DNA of 64,000 nucleotides, from positions 4,906,568 to 4,970,567 of the forward strand of contig CM025849.1 in NCBI GenBank assembly GCA_003952965.2, given 5' to 3'. The notes beneath the pieces were generated by a model. That model was given only the letters and a program-made list of their open reading frames with translations. It searched no databases and was not told the DNA's origin. The DNA comes from Morella rubra (taxonomy: Eukaryota; Streptophyta; Magnoliopsida; Fagales; Myricaceae). Made by a program: the position numbers and the translations under genes. This document shows positions 23,681-35,983 of the stretch, piece by piece; positions within the stretch are counted from its first letter, which is position 1, and every line of letters begins with the position of its first letter.

Positions 23681-23839
23681 TTTGGAAATAAAGAAAATCT
23701 CAGGCGACCCTTATGCGTCAATTTCAGACTAACTTGCCCAGTTTATAACACATTGCAAGACTTTAAAGTCGAGGGCAAATCTCGAATATATCCAACGACC
23801 TCTCACTACATGTGTCGTTTAAGTCGTGATATGTTTGTT

Positions 23840-23915
23840 GACATTGGGATTTGAACCAAGGTTCTACCATTTGGCTGGCTGCACGCTTAACCATTTTCGC
23901 CACACTTCTAATTGT
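23840..23915 (-). repeat. tRNA-like (SINE-type) promoter relic
   Basis: On the minus strand an A-box-like TGGCGAAAATGGTTAAGC (near 23905) is followed by a good B box GGTTCAAATCC (23847-23857), at pol III-like spacing. This could be a decayed tRNA-derived SINE running left from about 23915. No clear target duplication was found, so the boundaries are open. Confidence 0.4.
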
Positions 23916-23919
23916 TTTG

Positions 23920-25050
23920 TTACGGAAAAATAGTAAGAGTTTTTTCTATGCCTCCATTATGGTGTAATATTTGATGCCTAAACTACTATTTTTATCATAT
24001 ATATATATGAAGCCCTTTGATTACTATTTTTGTGTCGATTTGCACTTCCTTTTAAGATTTTGACACACGATCTACTTTTGTCTCTTTTAATCGTCAAATC
24101 TAAAGCAAGGGTGCAGTACTCTAAAATTCTTTTATAGTCAGAGCCTATTTCACAGATCGTCTCCATTGTCTTGGGATGCAAAAATAAGCGTGGTCTTTGA
24201 TCATATTTGGTTTGATATTAAAATATAGTGCGTCTTCCATATACAAGGAGGATAGCTCAAAGAACAGGAGCTAGGGAACAGTTTTTCTTTGCAGTTGAGT
24301 TTTGTTCTCTTTTCGTACCACGAATTCTCCTTTTCTACTTTGCACATCCACTAGGTATTCTTGTCCTCTGCAAAAGCCTGCTTACCTCCAATGGCTATAC
24401 CAATAAATGAACTCTACGTTGCTTTTTCTTTTTTTTTCCCCGATCACTATGCCTTTCCGGGTGGTGGTGAACCAGTCTTTTGAAGCACACTAGTGTAGTG
24501 CATACCCAGTAGTGTCGTAGTGGGAGCAGAAGATAATGTTTTACTAGGACAACCTACCAAGGTCCACTTTAGATTTTACTGAAATTTCTACCGCCTTTGA
24601 AATACGGCATTCTTTTCGCTCTGAAATTCCACATTCTCTCTCCCTCCATCATCCCAAAAAGGCTGTCATAAGTGAACCCCACATGGTTGAAATCTCCACT
24701 TTCTTTACTTACTTAAATCTTCATACCTAAACCGTCAACTTCCATGCATCAACCAGTACTGTTCTTCATTTAAAAGCTTCACCTTCGCTTCTCTAAACCA
24801 GAAAGCGTAATACACATTCTTCAGCTGGAGAGACCGTAAGAAGGGGGTTAACAAGTGATGGTCGCTAGCTGTTTCTAGATATCTGCAAGTATCTCAACTG
24901 GTCCAGCAGCGGTACGCGGTTGTCCAGCAGTGGTTTTGCAGTTTTCACATCACTGCAATGCGCTGAACCTATTGTTCTGGGGTTTCATCTAGCTGTGTTC
25001 AAGCATCAGCAGGTGATCTTAAGGGAGTGGCCACCGCTCATCATTTTCCA
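23920..25050. other. region upstream of the cytochrome b561 gene
   Basis: No gene recognised. It presumably holds the promoter and 5' UTR of the gene starting at 25059; I could not single out a TATA box with confidence. Confidence 0.4.
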
Positions 25051-25058
25051 AAGAAAGA

Positions 25059-26728
25059 ATGAAACTTCTGCAGAAATTGGTTTCTTTAACCATTTGTGCA
25101 AGTGTTTTCATTCTTGCTTTACCACTAGTTTACTCATCTCAAGATCACCCAAAAGCTACAGGTCACTCTAGCAATAAGAACAACATTCATAAGGTTTTCC
25201 TTTTCTTCAATTCCGATCTGTAGGAAACTCTTTCCCTACCTTTTTTTTTTTTTTTTCTATCTAAATACCTGTAATTCACAAACAATTTCTTTTGAGTTTG
25301 ACATTATTAGCTAACTCTTATCTACATTACGGTTATAAGACCTGAATCTCGCTAACTAATTGTCAAAATGAAAACAGCTGAATCCAAGACTGATGTTCGA
25401 GATTACGCTTCATGGGTTTCTTCTATGGGCTTCAATGGGGTTCTTGATGCCTGTTGGGATACTTTTTATCCGAATGTCAAACAGAGAGCAATGTGGGAGA
25501 AGGCTGAAAGTTCTTTTCTACGTTCATGCAATTTTACAGGCGAGTTTGATTCTGACCATCCTTACTGTAAATCCTGCTTCATGATGAAAGTTTGTTTGAA
25601 CAGTACTCATCTTTCCTTTAATTTCCATTTTGCAAATAATCTCTACAGAGACGATAGAAACAGATTACAGTAAAGCTTAGAACTTGGTCTACTATGGGCA
25701 GATAGCTAGATGCCATACACAATGACTTCTAATGATGGCGAAAATTATTTTAAATTGAAAAGATTCGCGATTTACAATATTAGTTTATGTAGCTTGCCCA
25801 CAGTTTCTTTCTAACTAACGAACACCAAGTACACTTCTTTTGCCATAAAGTTCAAGGATTATCATGAATACTTAAAAGGCAAGAAAGAGCCGTGATTATA
25901 AAATTGCAGTTGGTTAGATCCATTGCTTTCCGATTTTGTTTTTAAATTGAGCAGAGTGCATAGAACTCAATTATGATGTTAGGTGCGAAGATATAAACAA
26001 CCTTATAATTAATCTTATTAGTTACGAATGACCTCTAAATTCAGTTTCTGCTTGCTCAGATAAAAACAACTAAAAGGCTTCCCCAGTCACAGTCATCCAT
26101 AGATTTCAAATGTATTTCTACCATGTTGAACAGATACTCGCGGTACTTCTTGCCACAGCAGGAGCAGTAATGTCCCTGAGAAACTTCAACAACTCGTTCA
26201 GCAACCACCACCAAAGGATAGGTGTAGCCCTGTATGGTATCATATGGCTGCAGGCCCTGGTTGGTTTTGTGAGGCCACATAGGTAACCATGTGCTGCTAT
26301 CTTTACCATCAACTGGGTTTAAATTAACTAAATTAAAATAGGCCTTTATTGGCGCCCCATTATAGCATGGTTTCTTCTCTGCAATCGAAAACTCCAAACT
26401 AGTAATCACACTCCACTATCTTGTTCTCTGCAGGGGGTCTAAACGAAGAAGCGTTTGGTTTTTTCTTCATTGGCTACTTGGAACTGCAGCATCTCTGCTT
26501 GGAGTTGTGAACATATACACGGGCTTACAAGCCTATCATGAAATGACATCCAGAAGTATAAAGGTTTGGGTTATCATTTTCACTGTTGAGATGTCCGTGG
26601 TTTCCTTCTTCTACCTGTTGCAAGACAAATGGGTGTACACGCAAAAGCAAGGAGTGATTTTGGGCGACCAAACAGTGAAGCCTACTGGAGGCGAGGAGAT
26701 TGCTCCAGAGACATCTAAAAGGAGTTGA
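25059..26728 (+). CDS. secreted/membrane cytochrome b561-domain protein, four exons
   Basis: Trans-membrane di-haem cytochrome b561 family protein, of the plant type with a signal peptide and a lone b561 core (like Arabidopsis At2g30890/At4g18260; inference). Exons: 25059-25193, 25378-25539, 26134-26282, 26434-26728, giving 246 residues. Residues 1-26 form a signal peptide. The b561 core follows: EITLHGFLLWASMGFLMPVG (H57), YVHAILQ (H95), NNSFSNHHQRIGVALYG (H124/H125), FFLHWLLG (H161), then NIYTGLQAYHE and KWVYTQKQGVILGD. The four histidines suited to bind two haems are present. Such proteins carry electrons across membranes, often from ascorbate. The second intron has donor GC (CAG|GCGAGT) rather than GT; no GT donor keeps the frame. 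Ends in a polar tail at TGA 26726-26728. Confidence 0.9.
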
Positions 26729-26889
26729 GGGCCAAGTTTTTTTTAGGAAGAAAATGAACTTTTTCATCCCGTTTTCTTTCGTCTCAACGATTTCTTTCAT
26801 TTTCTGTCAAAAGAACGGGCGTTTATGTTTTTAACTTTTACAGTAATTTTTTTTTCTTCGCAACTTTTACAGTATTTATCTATGGGAAC

Positions 26890-27725
26890 ATACACGGTTT
26901 TTGGGAGCTTGTTATATCAAAGTGACTTGCATTTTCAGGTTTGTTTTCTTCCCATTTTCAGGATCCTTTTGAAGTTACTGTTATGTACAGATAATGTTTG
27001 CAAAAGCTAATAGCTAATGTATTTTAAGCCTAGACCGTTCTCGGCGATTTAATTTGGCCCAAAAAGTTCTGAGATCTGTTGTTTTGAGTCCAGAACGTTT
27101 TAGGTATGCAATTTAAGGCCCAGAACTTTCTGAGCTCTGTTTTCTAAGCCGAGAACGTCATATATATGCTATTTTACTATAGTGTGAGTTTTTTTGGACT
27201 ACTATGTAGCTTGAATAGAACATGTAATAATTATAACATAACCAAACTATAAAGAAAATGTTTTTGCGCTGGAGAATAGATCCAATGACAGTAAAGAGAT
27301 AATAATGATTTTTGGGCATTTTGGTGGTTACAAAGAGACAATTTAAACTAATAAAGATTCAAACAAAATACTACAACCTCATAATCTTACAAACTTAGCC
27401 ATAACCAAAATAACCGAAACAAACACACACAAAAATACTCCAACCTTATATCTTACAAAACTAACCATACCCAAAAAAAAAAATAACAATAAGAAGAATA
27501 ATAACGAAGATAATCAAATAACATGAAGATAAAGCTAAAAAAGTTACCAAAATCAAAATCACTTAACAATTAGCATAAATAAAATATTTTCTTACTCAAA
27601 TCACCACTCCATTGCCACACTCCACATTTGTAATCATTCTTCAAGAAGTATGCTCATTGGATCCTCCTCTAATTCTTCAAAATAATAACCAAAAGATAAA
27701 GTTGTTAGGTCAATTGTCACATATT
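26890..27725. other. gene-free region with a short internal repeat
   Basis: Around 27030-27165 the phrase 'AAG(C/T)C(C)AGAACGTT / TTCTGAG(A/C)TCTGTT' recurs three times imperfectly. The rest is AT-rich with no recognisable gene. Confidence 0.5.
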
Positions 27726-27730
27726 CATAG

Positions 27731-27941
27731 GTTTTTTTCTTTTGGCTAATAAAAAAAGGACCTCAGGGGATGGACCATCATGAAGCTAGGCTGAAGCCCA
27801 CAACCACTTAAACTCGGGAATTCCACATAACTCGAGAACCACTAGAGTATAATGGAGCTACTGTGATTCGAACCTTCGCTGGGAGCAAACCTTGAGTCCT
27901 AGGCACAGCCCGCACACCACTAAGCCACCACCCTTGGTGGT
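27731..27941 (-). mobile_element. tRNA-derived SINE with 11-bp target-site duplication
   Basis: On the minus strand an A box (TGGCTTAGTGG, complement of 27917-27928) and a B box (GGTTCGAATC, complement of 27865-27874) lie at the spacing of a pol III promoter. The 3' end is A-rich (CCAAAAGAAAAAAAC). The element is bounded by CATATTCATAG at 27720-27730 and again at 27942-27952, a perfect 11-bp duplication as made by LINE-driven retroposition. The 211-bp length suits a plant SINE. It is not a tRNA gene: no cloverleaf is formed and the body extends well beyond the promoter. Confidence 0.82.
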
Positions 27942-27959
27942 CATATTCATAGTTCATTG

Positions 27960-29520
27960 AAACAAAAACAAGACTAAACAAAAATTCTCGATTTTTCGGG
28001 ACGAATGTATCATGGATTTATGTCGTCCCCAAAAATATCTGTATTTTGTGTGATGAAAACTTTGGTCCTTAAAAAGTCTTGACCTTTTGGGATGATTATC
28101 TTTGTCCTGGCATTACTGTCCGAATGCAAATTGAAACGTTTGAACGATGTAGTTATTTTTTGGGACATGACGACGTTCTGTCCCAAAAGTAGAAAATCGT
28201 TTGGACGTAAGACTTATTAAGTCCGAACGGGACTTTTATTATCTGCAACACAGCGTCGTTCTATCCCAAAAACGAAACACTGTTCGGATGTATGTACGAA
28301 AAAACTATTTGAACGTGATGTGCACCTACTGCCATTAATGCACATCATGTCCACACGTCTCATTTACCATTTTAATCGTTCGAATAGTAAGCATAATTGT
28401 TCAGACGGTAAACGAACAATCTTGATATTCTACAACTTTTAAGTGCAAACCGTCTGATTGGTAACATATATAGTTCGAACGTAAACGAACAATCTTAAAT
28501 TTTTTGAATGTTAACACACAAACCATCCGAAGGGTTACATATTCTGTTGGATGGTATGCAAAGAGACACCAGTTACACTCCTCTTGTTTGGATGGTGGAG
28601 TGATCCATTCGGACAGTAATGCGCGGTTAATTTAAGAAATAAGGAGGTGTCATGTTAGCCCATATTGTTCGAACTGCTAGAACGGGACGTTGATTATGTG
28701 GCAATGGAGCTCGAGTCTCATTTCTCACAAAATCACTCTAAACCGCACGAAAGTCTCCTCCAATCCTCCCACTTCCATCCCCTTTTCAAAGCAAACCACA
28801 TTGTGTCACCGAGATTCTCAAAATCCAGGTTAGTTTTTGAGTATCTTCTAATTGTTTAAATATGTGTATTTAGTTAGTTTTCTAAAAAAATTATAATTAT
28901 CAATTAGTTACATACTCATATACGCACGCTTATGATGATAAGGTTATGTTAGTATAGTTGAAATTGTCGTAATAGTTAATATGTTTATATTAATCCTCAT
29001 ATTTTTTCAACCACTCACATTATGTGCCTTTACGAGTTACATACTCACATACGCGTGCTTTTAATACTATTTGTGTCCATAGTATTTCTTGACATAATAT
29101 TAATAGGTACTATTATTACTATATTAATCTATGTTTTGAGTAGGGTAATCATTCAAATTGCATAGTAATACCATTCGAACGTTTATCCTAATCAAAACAG
29201 GACCGTTTTCAACATGACATTGAAATTTGAACGATTGCAAAACAAGTGTTCGGATGTAATCTACTTGCGAGATGTCATCATCTAGTATCTCTTTCTGTTC
29301 GAACGTAAGCCCGTAAACGTTCGGACGAAACACAGTAATGATACATCGTTGTTGTATTTCCATTTGAACAAAGCAAAATTTGTGTTTAGACACAATTGGA
29401 CTAGGGGCCATATTTTTCCAATTTTTCTTCTGGGGCGTTTTGGTTTTAACGGTTGTATGTATCGTGAACTTAAAAAAATATAAGGGACCTGAGGGCCCCC
29501 AAAAAGTGCATTTTCAAAGA
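27960..29520. mobile_element. probable non-autonomous DNA transposon rich in GTTCGAACG-like motifs
   Basis: At least twelve degenerate copies of a 9-10 base motif (GTTCGAACG, GTTCGGACG, GTCCGAACG) in both orientations are spread over 28110-29325. Similar motif fields occur at 45490-46620 and 48220-48790, where they end in CACTA-type termini. By analogy this is a CACTA-like element with subterminal transposase-binding repeats, but its own termini were not found. No transposase remains. Confidence 0.4.
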
Positions 29521-29549
29521 GAGACAAGAGGATGCTAATTTTGAAGCTT

Positions 29550-32500
29550 TGATGTCACGTCCCGTGCTTATACTTATCCCTTGGCTTACATTATGTATCA
29601 CATGTAACAAGCGAGGATTACAACACGATATAATCTCCTAGGTTCACTTAAATGCCCTTGAATTAAATTAGCGGAAGACTTGTAATTATAATTGGTATAT
29701 TTTAAAAAGGAAATCATCAAAAATAAAAATGTCGTTAGCAAAATAAAAGACTTAAACGTTATTGGCAAAACCGTATAAATTATCGTATTGGGATAGTTTG
29801 CATTCATTTAGGAAATCTTTTTAAACAAGTTAATTAAAATTGATTGGTACTGTAAAAGAAATGATTGGAAAGGAACCAAAATAAATAGAGAAATAGACTT
29901 CCTTTAACTGAACACGGTTTGGAACAAAATGTCCTTCATGAGGACTACAAAAGAATATGCTAAGATATACAAAAATGTGAGCTTCCAATAGCCCACCTAG
30001 CCTATATAATTATGTTTAAAAGGATAAAAAATACCAGTTTTGAAACACCGCCATCAAAAGAAAAGAAAAGAAAAACTAATTTAAAAGGCCCAAGCTCTAC
30101 TCCTCATCCTCGGTATCAAGGTGAGATCAATTACGCCATCATCTGGCATATCCTGATTGCTTTTCACCGGCAGGGTCAGGGGAGATGGATAAGGGACAAT
30201 AGGCTCGGGTGGAGCATCCAACCTAGCCAAGGTCATTCAGGACCTAGTCAAAGGGAAAGTCCTTTAGGTACTAGTTGGGCTCATGCTCCACTGTCATCCT
30301 GGAAGTCATCCGAGAATCTAAACTCAAATCTTTAGAAACACGATGCATTGATCCTTGTCAAGGATCTTTTCGGCCTCGTAATATTTCATTGTCTGCTTTA
30401 ACAATTAATAGGCAAACACAAAAAGAAATAGAATGAGTGAGTGATACTGACTCAATAAGGTGGGGAAGGGGCATGCTATGCATACAAACATATAATCTAT
30501 GCACCGAATCGATAAACATAAAGATGATAAATCATTACAATAATTGCAAAGTAATAATGCAATGATCGTGTAATGCGCTTTGCTCATCATAGGGGTTCTT
30601 GAGATATTCTCGATGTCTGCTCTATTCATCCCAGAGTCTGGTTATGCGTCATTCCTCTCCTCGTGGGACTTGTCTCGTTCCACTTGTACCAGGATCCTAT
30701 TACGTAAAATCGCCCCATAGGGAGCCCACCCCACCCACTCCCTGTAGTAGAGGGTTGCACTCTCCCAATGTGTCTGGTACTGTCACCCTTATTTCGGGAA
30801 TCAACTTGTAGGCTCGGATATTTCTACTTGTTTTCCCTCTCTTGTCATGAATGCAATGATGCTCAAATATGCACATAGTGAAATTCAAGCATTCATTGCA
30901 ATACACTTAAAGAAAATAATCAACCGAATAGCAACAAAATATTTAAGTAAAATTAAATGCTCGACTAATTTCTAGTCCTTATACTAAGTTGAGTTCTTAA
31001 TAATCAATGCTCATATTACTATCTTGATACGTGAAATTCTTTCTTAAGTTCTATGTTTATATCAATTTCTCCAAAGTTGCAATAATATCCTTGTACTTTT
31101 TATTAGACTTATTATATTCAATAAAGATGGAAAATATTAATAATTATTAAATCTTCATTAAATTTCATGGGTTTGGGCCTCTATGGACCTTTTGGACCCT
31201 ATTGGTTCTGTCATTAAAGTTTTAAGGCCTACTGAGTTCGTTTGGGGTTTTTGGGCCTAAAGTTCAATTAGGCCTCTTAATGGGCTTTGTGATTTGAACC
31301 CCTAAACATATTCAAATTGAGCTCAAATTTAGGCTCCCCCATCCATTTTTCATGCTCTACACAGCCATGAACTTAAATTCTTCATTTGGACAGTTTTACC
31401 GTAGCGTTTACTTAAAAATGCTGAAACTGCCCTTAGAGACCTCCAAGGGCATTTTGACTTTCCTTATATCATTGAGCTGAAATTTTTACAGGACGTCTGA
31501 GTATTCATAAAACCTATCTGGAAAGTTTTATGCAAAAACTCAAGAGAAATCTTAGGGTCGTTTTGGACAGTGAGCATTTTTCTTGATAAAACCCTAAATA
31601 AATTCTTTGCATGTTATAGATCTAACACTAATATGCTTTTAATCAATGATCTACCCACCTTACTCATATAAGTGGAGTCACAGCACGTATATTGCAAGAC
31701 AATAGCAAGAAAAATGAAAGCAAATGATAACCAAATTTCTCAATTCAAACATAAACATACATTTGATGACATTTACTAAACATACAAGTTTGCAAACTTC
31801 ATCCTTGAGCTCTTAGGTTCCTTTCCATGGCCTTACTTTGCCATATTTTCATCAAGAACACATACTTTCCATTCGGCCATCATCAAAGTCTCCATTTTGC
31901 ATCATTTTGCATCAAACACATGAAATATGCATCATCAAAGCAAGGGATGGTACATGCAAAACATCCAGCACCCTTTATGGCCAAACCGTGGCCTCCATCC
32001 TCCAAAAATCCATACTTTTGCCTCTAACATGGCTTACACAACAGCTTAACATCTCTTAATCACATCAAGTATATACAGCAACCTTATTTAGCAAAGAAAT
32101 CATATAAAAAAAAATCAAGGTTTTCCAACATGCAAGCATTTCCAGCACACATTCTCATATTACAAAATACTTTAATGCTTTTTTTTTCTTGCATCTATGA
32201 ATAAAACTTAATATTGATTCAAACAGCAAGAAAATTGTATAAAGAAAACGTTTTTCCCCAACTCATATGCATGAAAAACTACCCTTTACCTTGCTAGATG
32301 TTCTCCTCTTCCTTTTCTTCTTTTTTCTTCCCTTTTTCTTGGCCGGATCTCCTCCTCTTCTCTCCTTTTTGTTTCTCTTCTTTTTCCTTCTCTTTCTCTC
32401 TTTTCTCTCTTCTTCTCTTTCTCTCTTTCTCTCTCACTTTCTCTCTCTAGGACTCACGGCAATGGCCCTTGCCGTGAGTATCATGCCCTTAAATATGCAA

Positions 32501-34190
32501 TCTCTCTTTTTGTCTCTTTCTTAGTTAATGATGACCTACCTTCGTAGGGACAAGCTATATTAAATAAGTGCACAATCATTAAAGAGAATTAACTAGCACA
32601 AGTAATCTCTACTATTGGTTAGCCATTTTTTGATAGAGTAATACTTACACTTAGCAAGAAAGTGGGATTTTATCTCCAAAGAGAAGATCTTACATTAATG
32701 GGGCCGAACAAGGTTGGTGGGGGCTAGGCTTGAGTGGCTAATGGCCCTCCAAGGCCTTGTGTGTTTCAGCCCAACCTAGTTTTTTGGATCCAAGTCCAAA
32801 ACTAAGGCTGCGTTTGATTCATAAAAGATCTCTCTCTCATCACATCATTACTTTTGTAACCAAACACACTAAATACCCTAGGCCCAATACAAAATGTAAC
32901 GCAATAATTTAAAGACTTTTAACACTTAAATCCAATTAAATCAAGTACACAAAATAATTGAAGTAATTAAAATTAATCTAGATCAAAAGCATCACAATAA
33001 TAGAAGAAAAGAGGAATTATTAAAGCATAGGTTGAAAAAAAATCAAATATTTGACACAAGGAAAATTCATAGGGAAATTTGTCTATAGTGAAGAAATTAA
33101 CCAATATAATTTAATATGTTAGCGGAAATTTAATCAAGCCAAATTATGCAAGTTAAACACAGGCATTTAAAATAAAAATAGTGATGTCAATTCAAGGATT
33201 AAAAATTAAAGGAAAAAATCCCTACAAGCAAATAATTAAATTATAAATACTAGTTAAGGCACTAAAAGCATGAAGTTAGAAAATAAAACAAATACCAAAG
33301 AAAAAGAGTAACATTACCAAAAATATTTAAAGGAAAAAGCTTATCATTAGGATCTCAAAAGAGGTTCAAAAGGTGAGGAGTATCACAATAGTAAACTATG
33401 AATATTTAAAACAATTTATCTATGCTTTAAGATATCCAAGATAACAAACTTAAACAAAGACTGTAACGGATAGATTTACAATAAATATACAATTAACAAT
33501 TAACAACAGTAAATAAATAATCACATAGAGATAACACCAAGATTGGTTACAAAGAGAAAACCTCTTGAAAACAAACTTCAAGTAGAAAAACTCTACAGGC
33601 CTGATTTGACCAGGGAAAGGTTTCACTAGAATATGAACTCAAAGAACAAAGTGATCTATTAGACATAGACAATACCCATTGCTATTCTAATACACTTACT
33701 CCTTACCTAGACACTGAATCTGAATCTGCAATTGTAGGGGATGAGACCCAGTCTCTTTCGTTCAATTAAACTAGACATCTTCACCTTTCTGTTCTTCCAA
33801 GTGGTCTTCACTATGAAACTTCACACCAACTACTTCTCAAATAGGGTCGTCCAGACCATCTAGCATACCAGCACCTCTGGAATAGCCCTTAGATCTATTT
33901 GGTAATCTAGTTGTGATCAGACCTCTAGATAAAGAACTAAAGATAGGTATAAAGTCTTTCTGGTTCTACTTTAGTTCAAATAGAGAAAACAATGGAATAG
34001 TTTATAGAGAGTATTGGAGGGGTTAACTCTAGAAGGCTTAGTCTCTGAAAATTTTCAAGGAAAGTTATGAATGAAATGGGAGAAAAGGAATTTATATTTT
34101 AAAGGTTATGAGGGAAGAATCACAAAGGTACAAGTCTCCTTGAACATTACTAAAGTGGTTGTAAACATTATAACTAACTTTATTTACTTA
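29550..34190. other. repeat-derived, gene-free DNA, possibly an old Gypsy LTR region
   Basis: Begins near TGTCACGTCCCG (29552-29563), which resembles the start of many plant Gypsy LTRs, followed by a long stretch without coding domains. It includes a CT-rich tract (32290-32450) and a small palindrome around 32455-32480 (ACTCACGGCAATGGCCCTTGCCGTGAGT, arms of 11). No reverse transcriptase or integrase is recognisable, and no second LTR was found. The Gypsy idea is weak. Confidence 0.35.
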
Positions 34191-34192
34191 CA

Positions 34193-34360
34193 ATCAAACC
34201 TCAAGAGAACTCTAAGTGAATTTTCGATACCTTTAGAAATAAATAGCATTCCAACTTCGCGTTATCAAACCTCAAGAGAACTCTGAGTGAACTTCTGGTA
34301 CCTTTAGAAATAAACAGCATTCCAACTTCGCGTTATCAAACCTCAAGAATACTCCAATCA
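34193..34360. repeat. 71-bp tandem repeat, about 2.3 copies
   Basis: Copies start at 34193, 34264 and 34335 (the last partial), each opening ATCAAACCTCAAGA. Copies 1 and 2 differ at only a few positions. Confidence 0.9.
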
Positions 34361-34771
34361 TACTTCTGTTACTTCCATTCAAACTCAATATACTGTTGAC
34401 ACGCCTCAGGGATAAACAACACACAACTTATTATAAAGTCATATGCCAACTAAATAACATCTACAAATAGGGATCATGAATTATACATAATAATTTTCTC
34501 TTTAAAACCTAAAATTTATAACATTCAATATTTTCTTTAATTTACATTCCTGAAGAAAATAAAAAGAATATGGATGGAAACAAGTGAGTGTTTGAAAGAC
34601 TGAAGGGAAATGAAAGTATACCACGAGTTTTCTTGTTACAAGAAAAAAATTTGTTTAAACCTTTGAATTTAAAAGATATATATATATAATTTCAAGATTC
34701 AAACTAAAATCTTGAAATTTAACAAACATGTAATTTTAAATATTTAAGGAAGCTAAATATTATTTTTGATA

Positions 34772-35100
34772 GCGAAAATGACAAATCAAGGTTTTAGTGT
34801 CTTTTTAAAAAAACTCACTAGTTTTGAAAAAAAAAAAAAAGCCACTGATTTTGTTATTTTGGTACCAAGACCCAAAGCTGTTACGAGCATTTAACATGAA
34901 ATTTTTCTTGTCCAATCACAATGCGCCATTCGTAAAATAAATAAATAAAAAAAAAAATAAAAAAAAAAAAAAAAATTTTAAAAAACCTATAATTTAACAC
35001 TAAAGTTAAAAATTTAAATTTAAAATCTTAAAATCTAAAGAAAAAAAATGAAAAGGTTCGGGATGGGAGTCACACCCCAACCCACTCACAGTGGAGGGGT
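34772..35100. repeat. left terminal inverted repeat of the Pack-MULE
   Basis: Matches the reverse complement of about 44120-44452 over its length with many substitutions and small indels. It contains an expanded poly-A block at 34948-34975. Confidence 0.78.
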
Positions 35101-35139
35101 GAGGAATCCCCATTCACCGAGGAGGGAGGAATCCCTCTA

Positions 35140-35819
35140 ACAGTAGTTTGTGTCTTAAACGCCATCATTGGCTACAGCTTTTTCGCTGACTACTGGACAT
35201 ATGTCCTACTATGCATTCTAACTGGTTTCAGCACAGGTGGCGTTGGCCTTTATGCTTTCATCTTGGCCACAGAGCCTGTCGGTCCTATAAGGCACGGGGT
35301 TGCTAGGATGTCCACATCTTACTTCTTCTCAATTGGAATTGCCGCACTCTTCGACATAGCATACAACATACATTTTTCGATCATGGCATGCTTTTTTATA
35401 TTGCTTCCATTCCCTCTCTTATCTTCCTCACCATTGTCCTTCTTTTTATCTCCAAGTATCCGAGATGGTACCTTGTTCAAGTGAAAGTAAAGGAGGCCAT
35501 GATACTCATGCACGCCATTGCTAAGTCGAATAGAAAGCACCTCCCTAATCAAGTTGTTTTGGCACTAAATGAAGAAGCAAGCAACAGTTCAAACTATGAA
35601 CAAAGTGGCAAGGAGCAATCAGAAATGAAACAAGCAATCAGTAGTCCTCTCATAGACGTCGTCAGCTCACCAATCAATCGCATCTATCTTTTTCTAGCCG
35701 TGGCCATAAATTTCTTGTGCTTGGTTGTGTACTACAGTCATAGCCTAAATGTTGTCAACCTTCAAACAAATCTTTACCTCAATGTGCTCCTCAATGTGAT
35801 GGCAAAGATCCAAGATTGA
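35140..35819 (+). pseudogene. captured fragment of an organic cation/carnitine transporter-like (OCT, MFS) gene
   Basis: Two frames joined by a frameshift near 35385 read as one stretch of a major-facilitator transporter. First come TVVCVLNAIIGYSFFADYW and LTGFSTGGVGLYAFILATEP, then after the shift IASIPSLIFLTIVLLFISKYPRWYLV, KEAMILMHAIAKSNRKHLP, and finally INRIYLFLAVAINFLCLVVYYS plus NLQTNLYLNVLLN. This layout (middle membrane segments, PRWYL loop, then more membrane segments) fits plant OCT proteins, but both ends are missing: no N-terminus, and homology stops at about 35805 just before a TGA. The abrupt ends coincide with GC-rich element-specific DNA, as expected of Pack-MULE capture. It encodes no complete transporter. 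Confidence 0.8.
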
Positions 35820-35983
35820 GGGAGATTCCCCAATTCCCTAGCAGCTGCCTGGGTGCTGGGGAGGCAGGGAGGATTCCTCCCACGTCTAGCCGCCCAGTTC
35901 TGGGTGGCCAGAGGTGGAGGCAGGAGGGCTAATCCCTCCTTGCACCACCACCACTCAGGCAGGAGCTCTGGGGTGGTTGGGGG
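35820..35983. other. GC-rich internal part of the Pack-MULE
   Basis: Markedly GC-richer than its neighbours and full of GGAGG/CCTCC strings. No coding signal. The last five bases GGGGG (35979-35983) are the left target duplication of the nested Copia. Confidence 0.6.

Noticed and set aside
25368..25673. 101-residue frame over cytochrome b561 exon 2
   Set aside because: Wrong frame; the frame starting after the AG at 25376-25377 gives the conserved b561 sequence.
26056..26409. 117-residue minus-strand frame
   Set aside because: Antisense shadow of exon 3 of the cytochrome b561 gene.
27865..27930. tRNA gene
   Set aside because: A and B boxes are present but no cloverleaf can be formed, and the target duplication shows a SINE.
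32267..32524. 85-residue leucine/phenylalanine-rich frame
   Set aside because: Translation of a CT-rich low-complexity tract.
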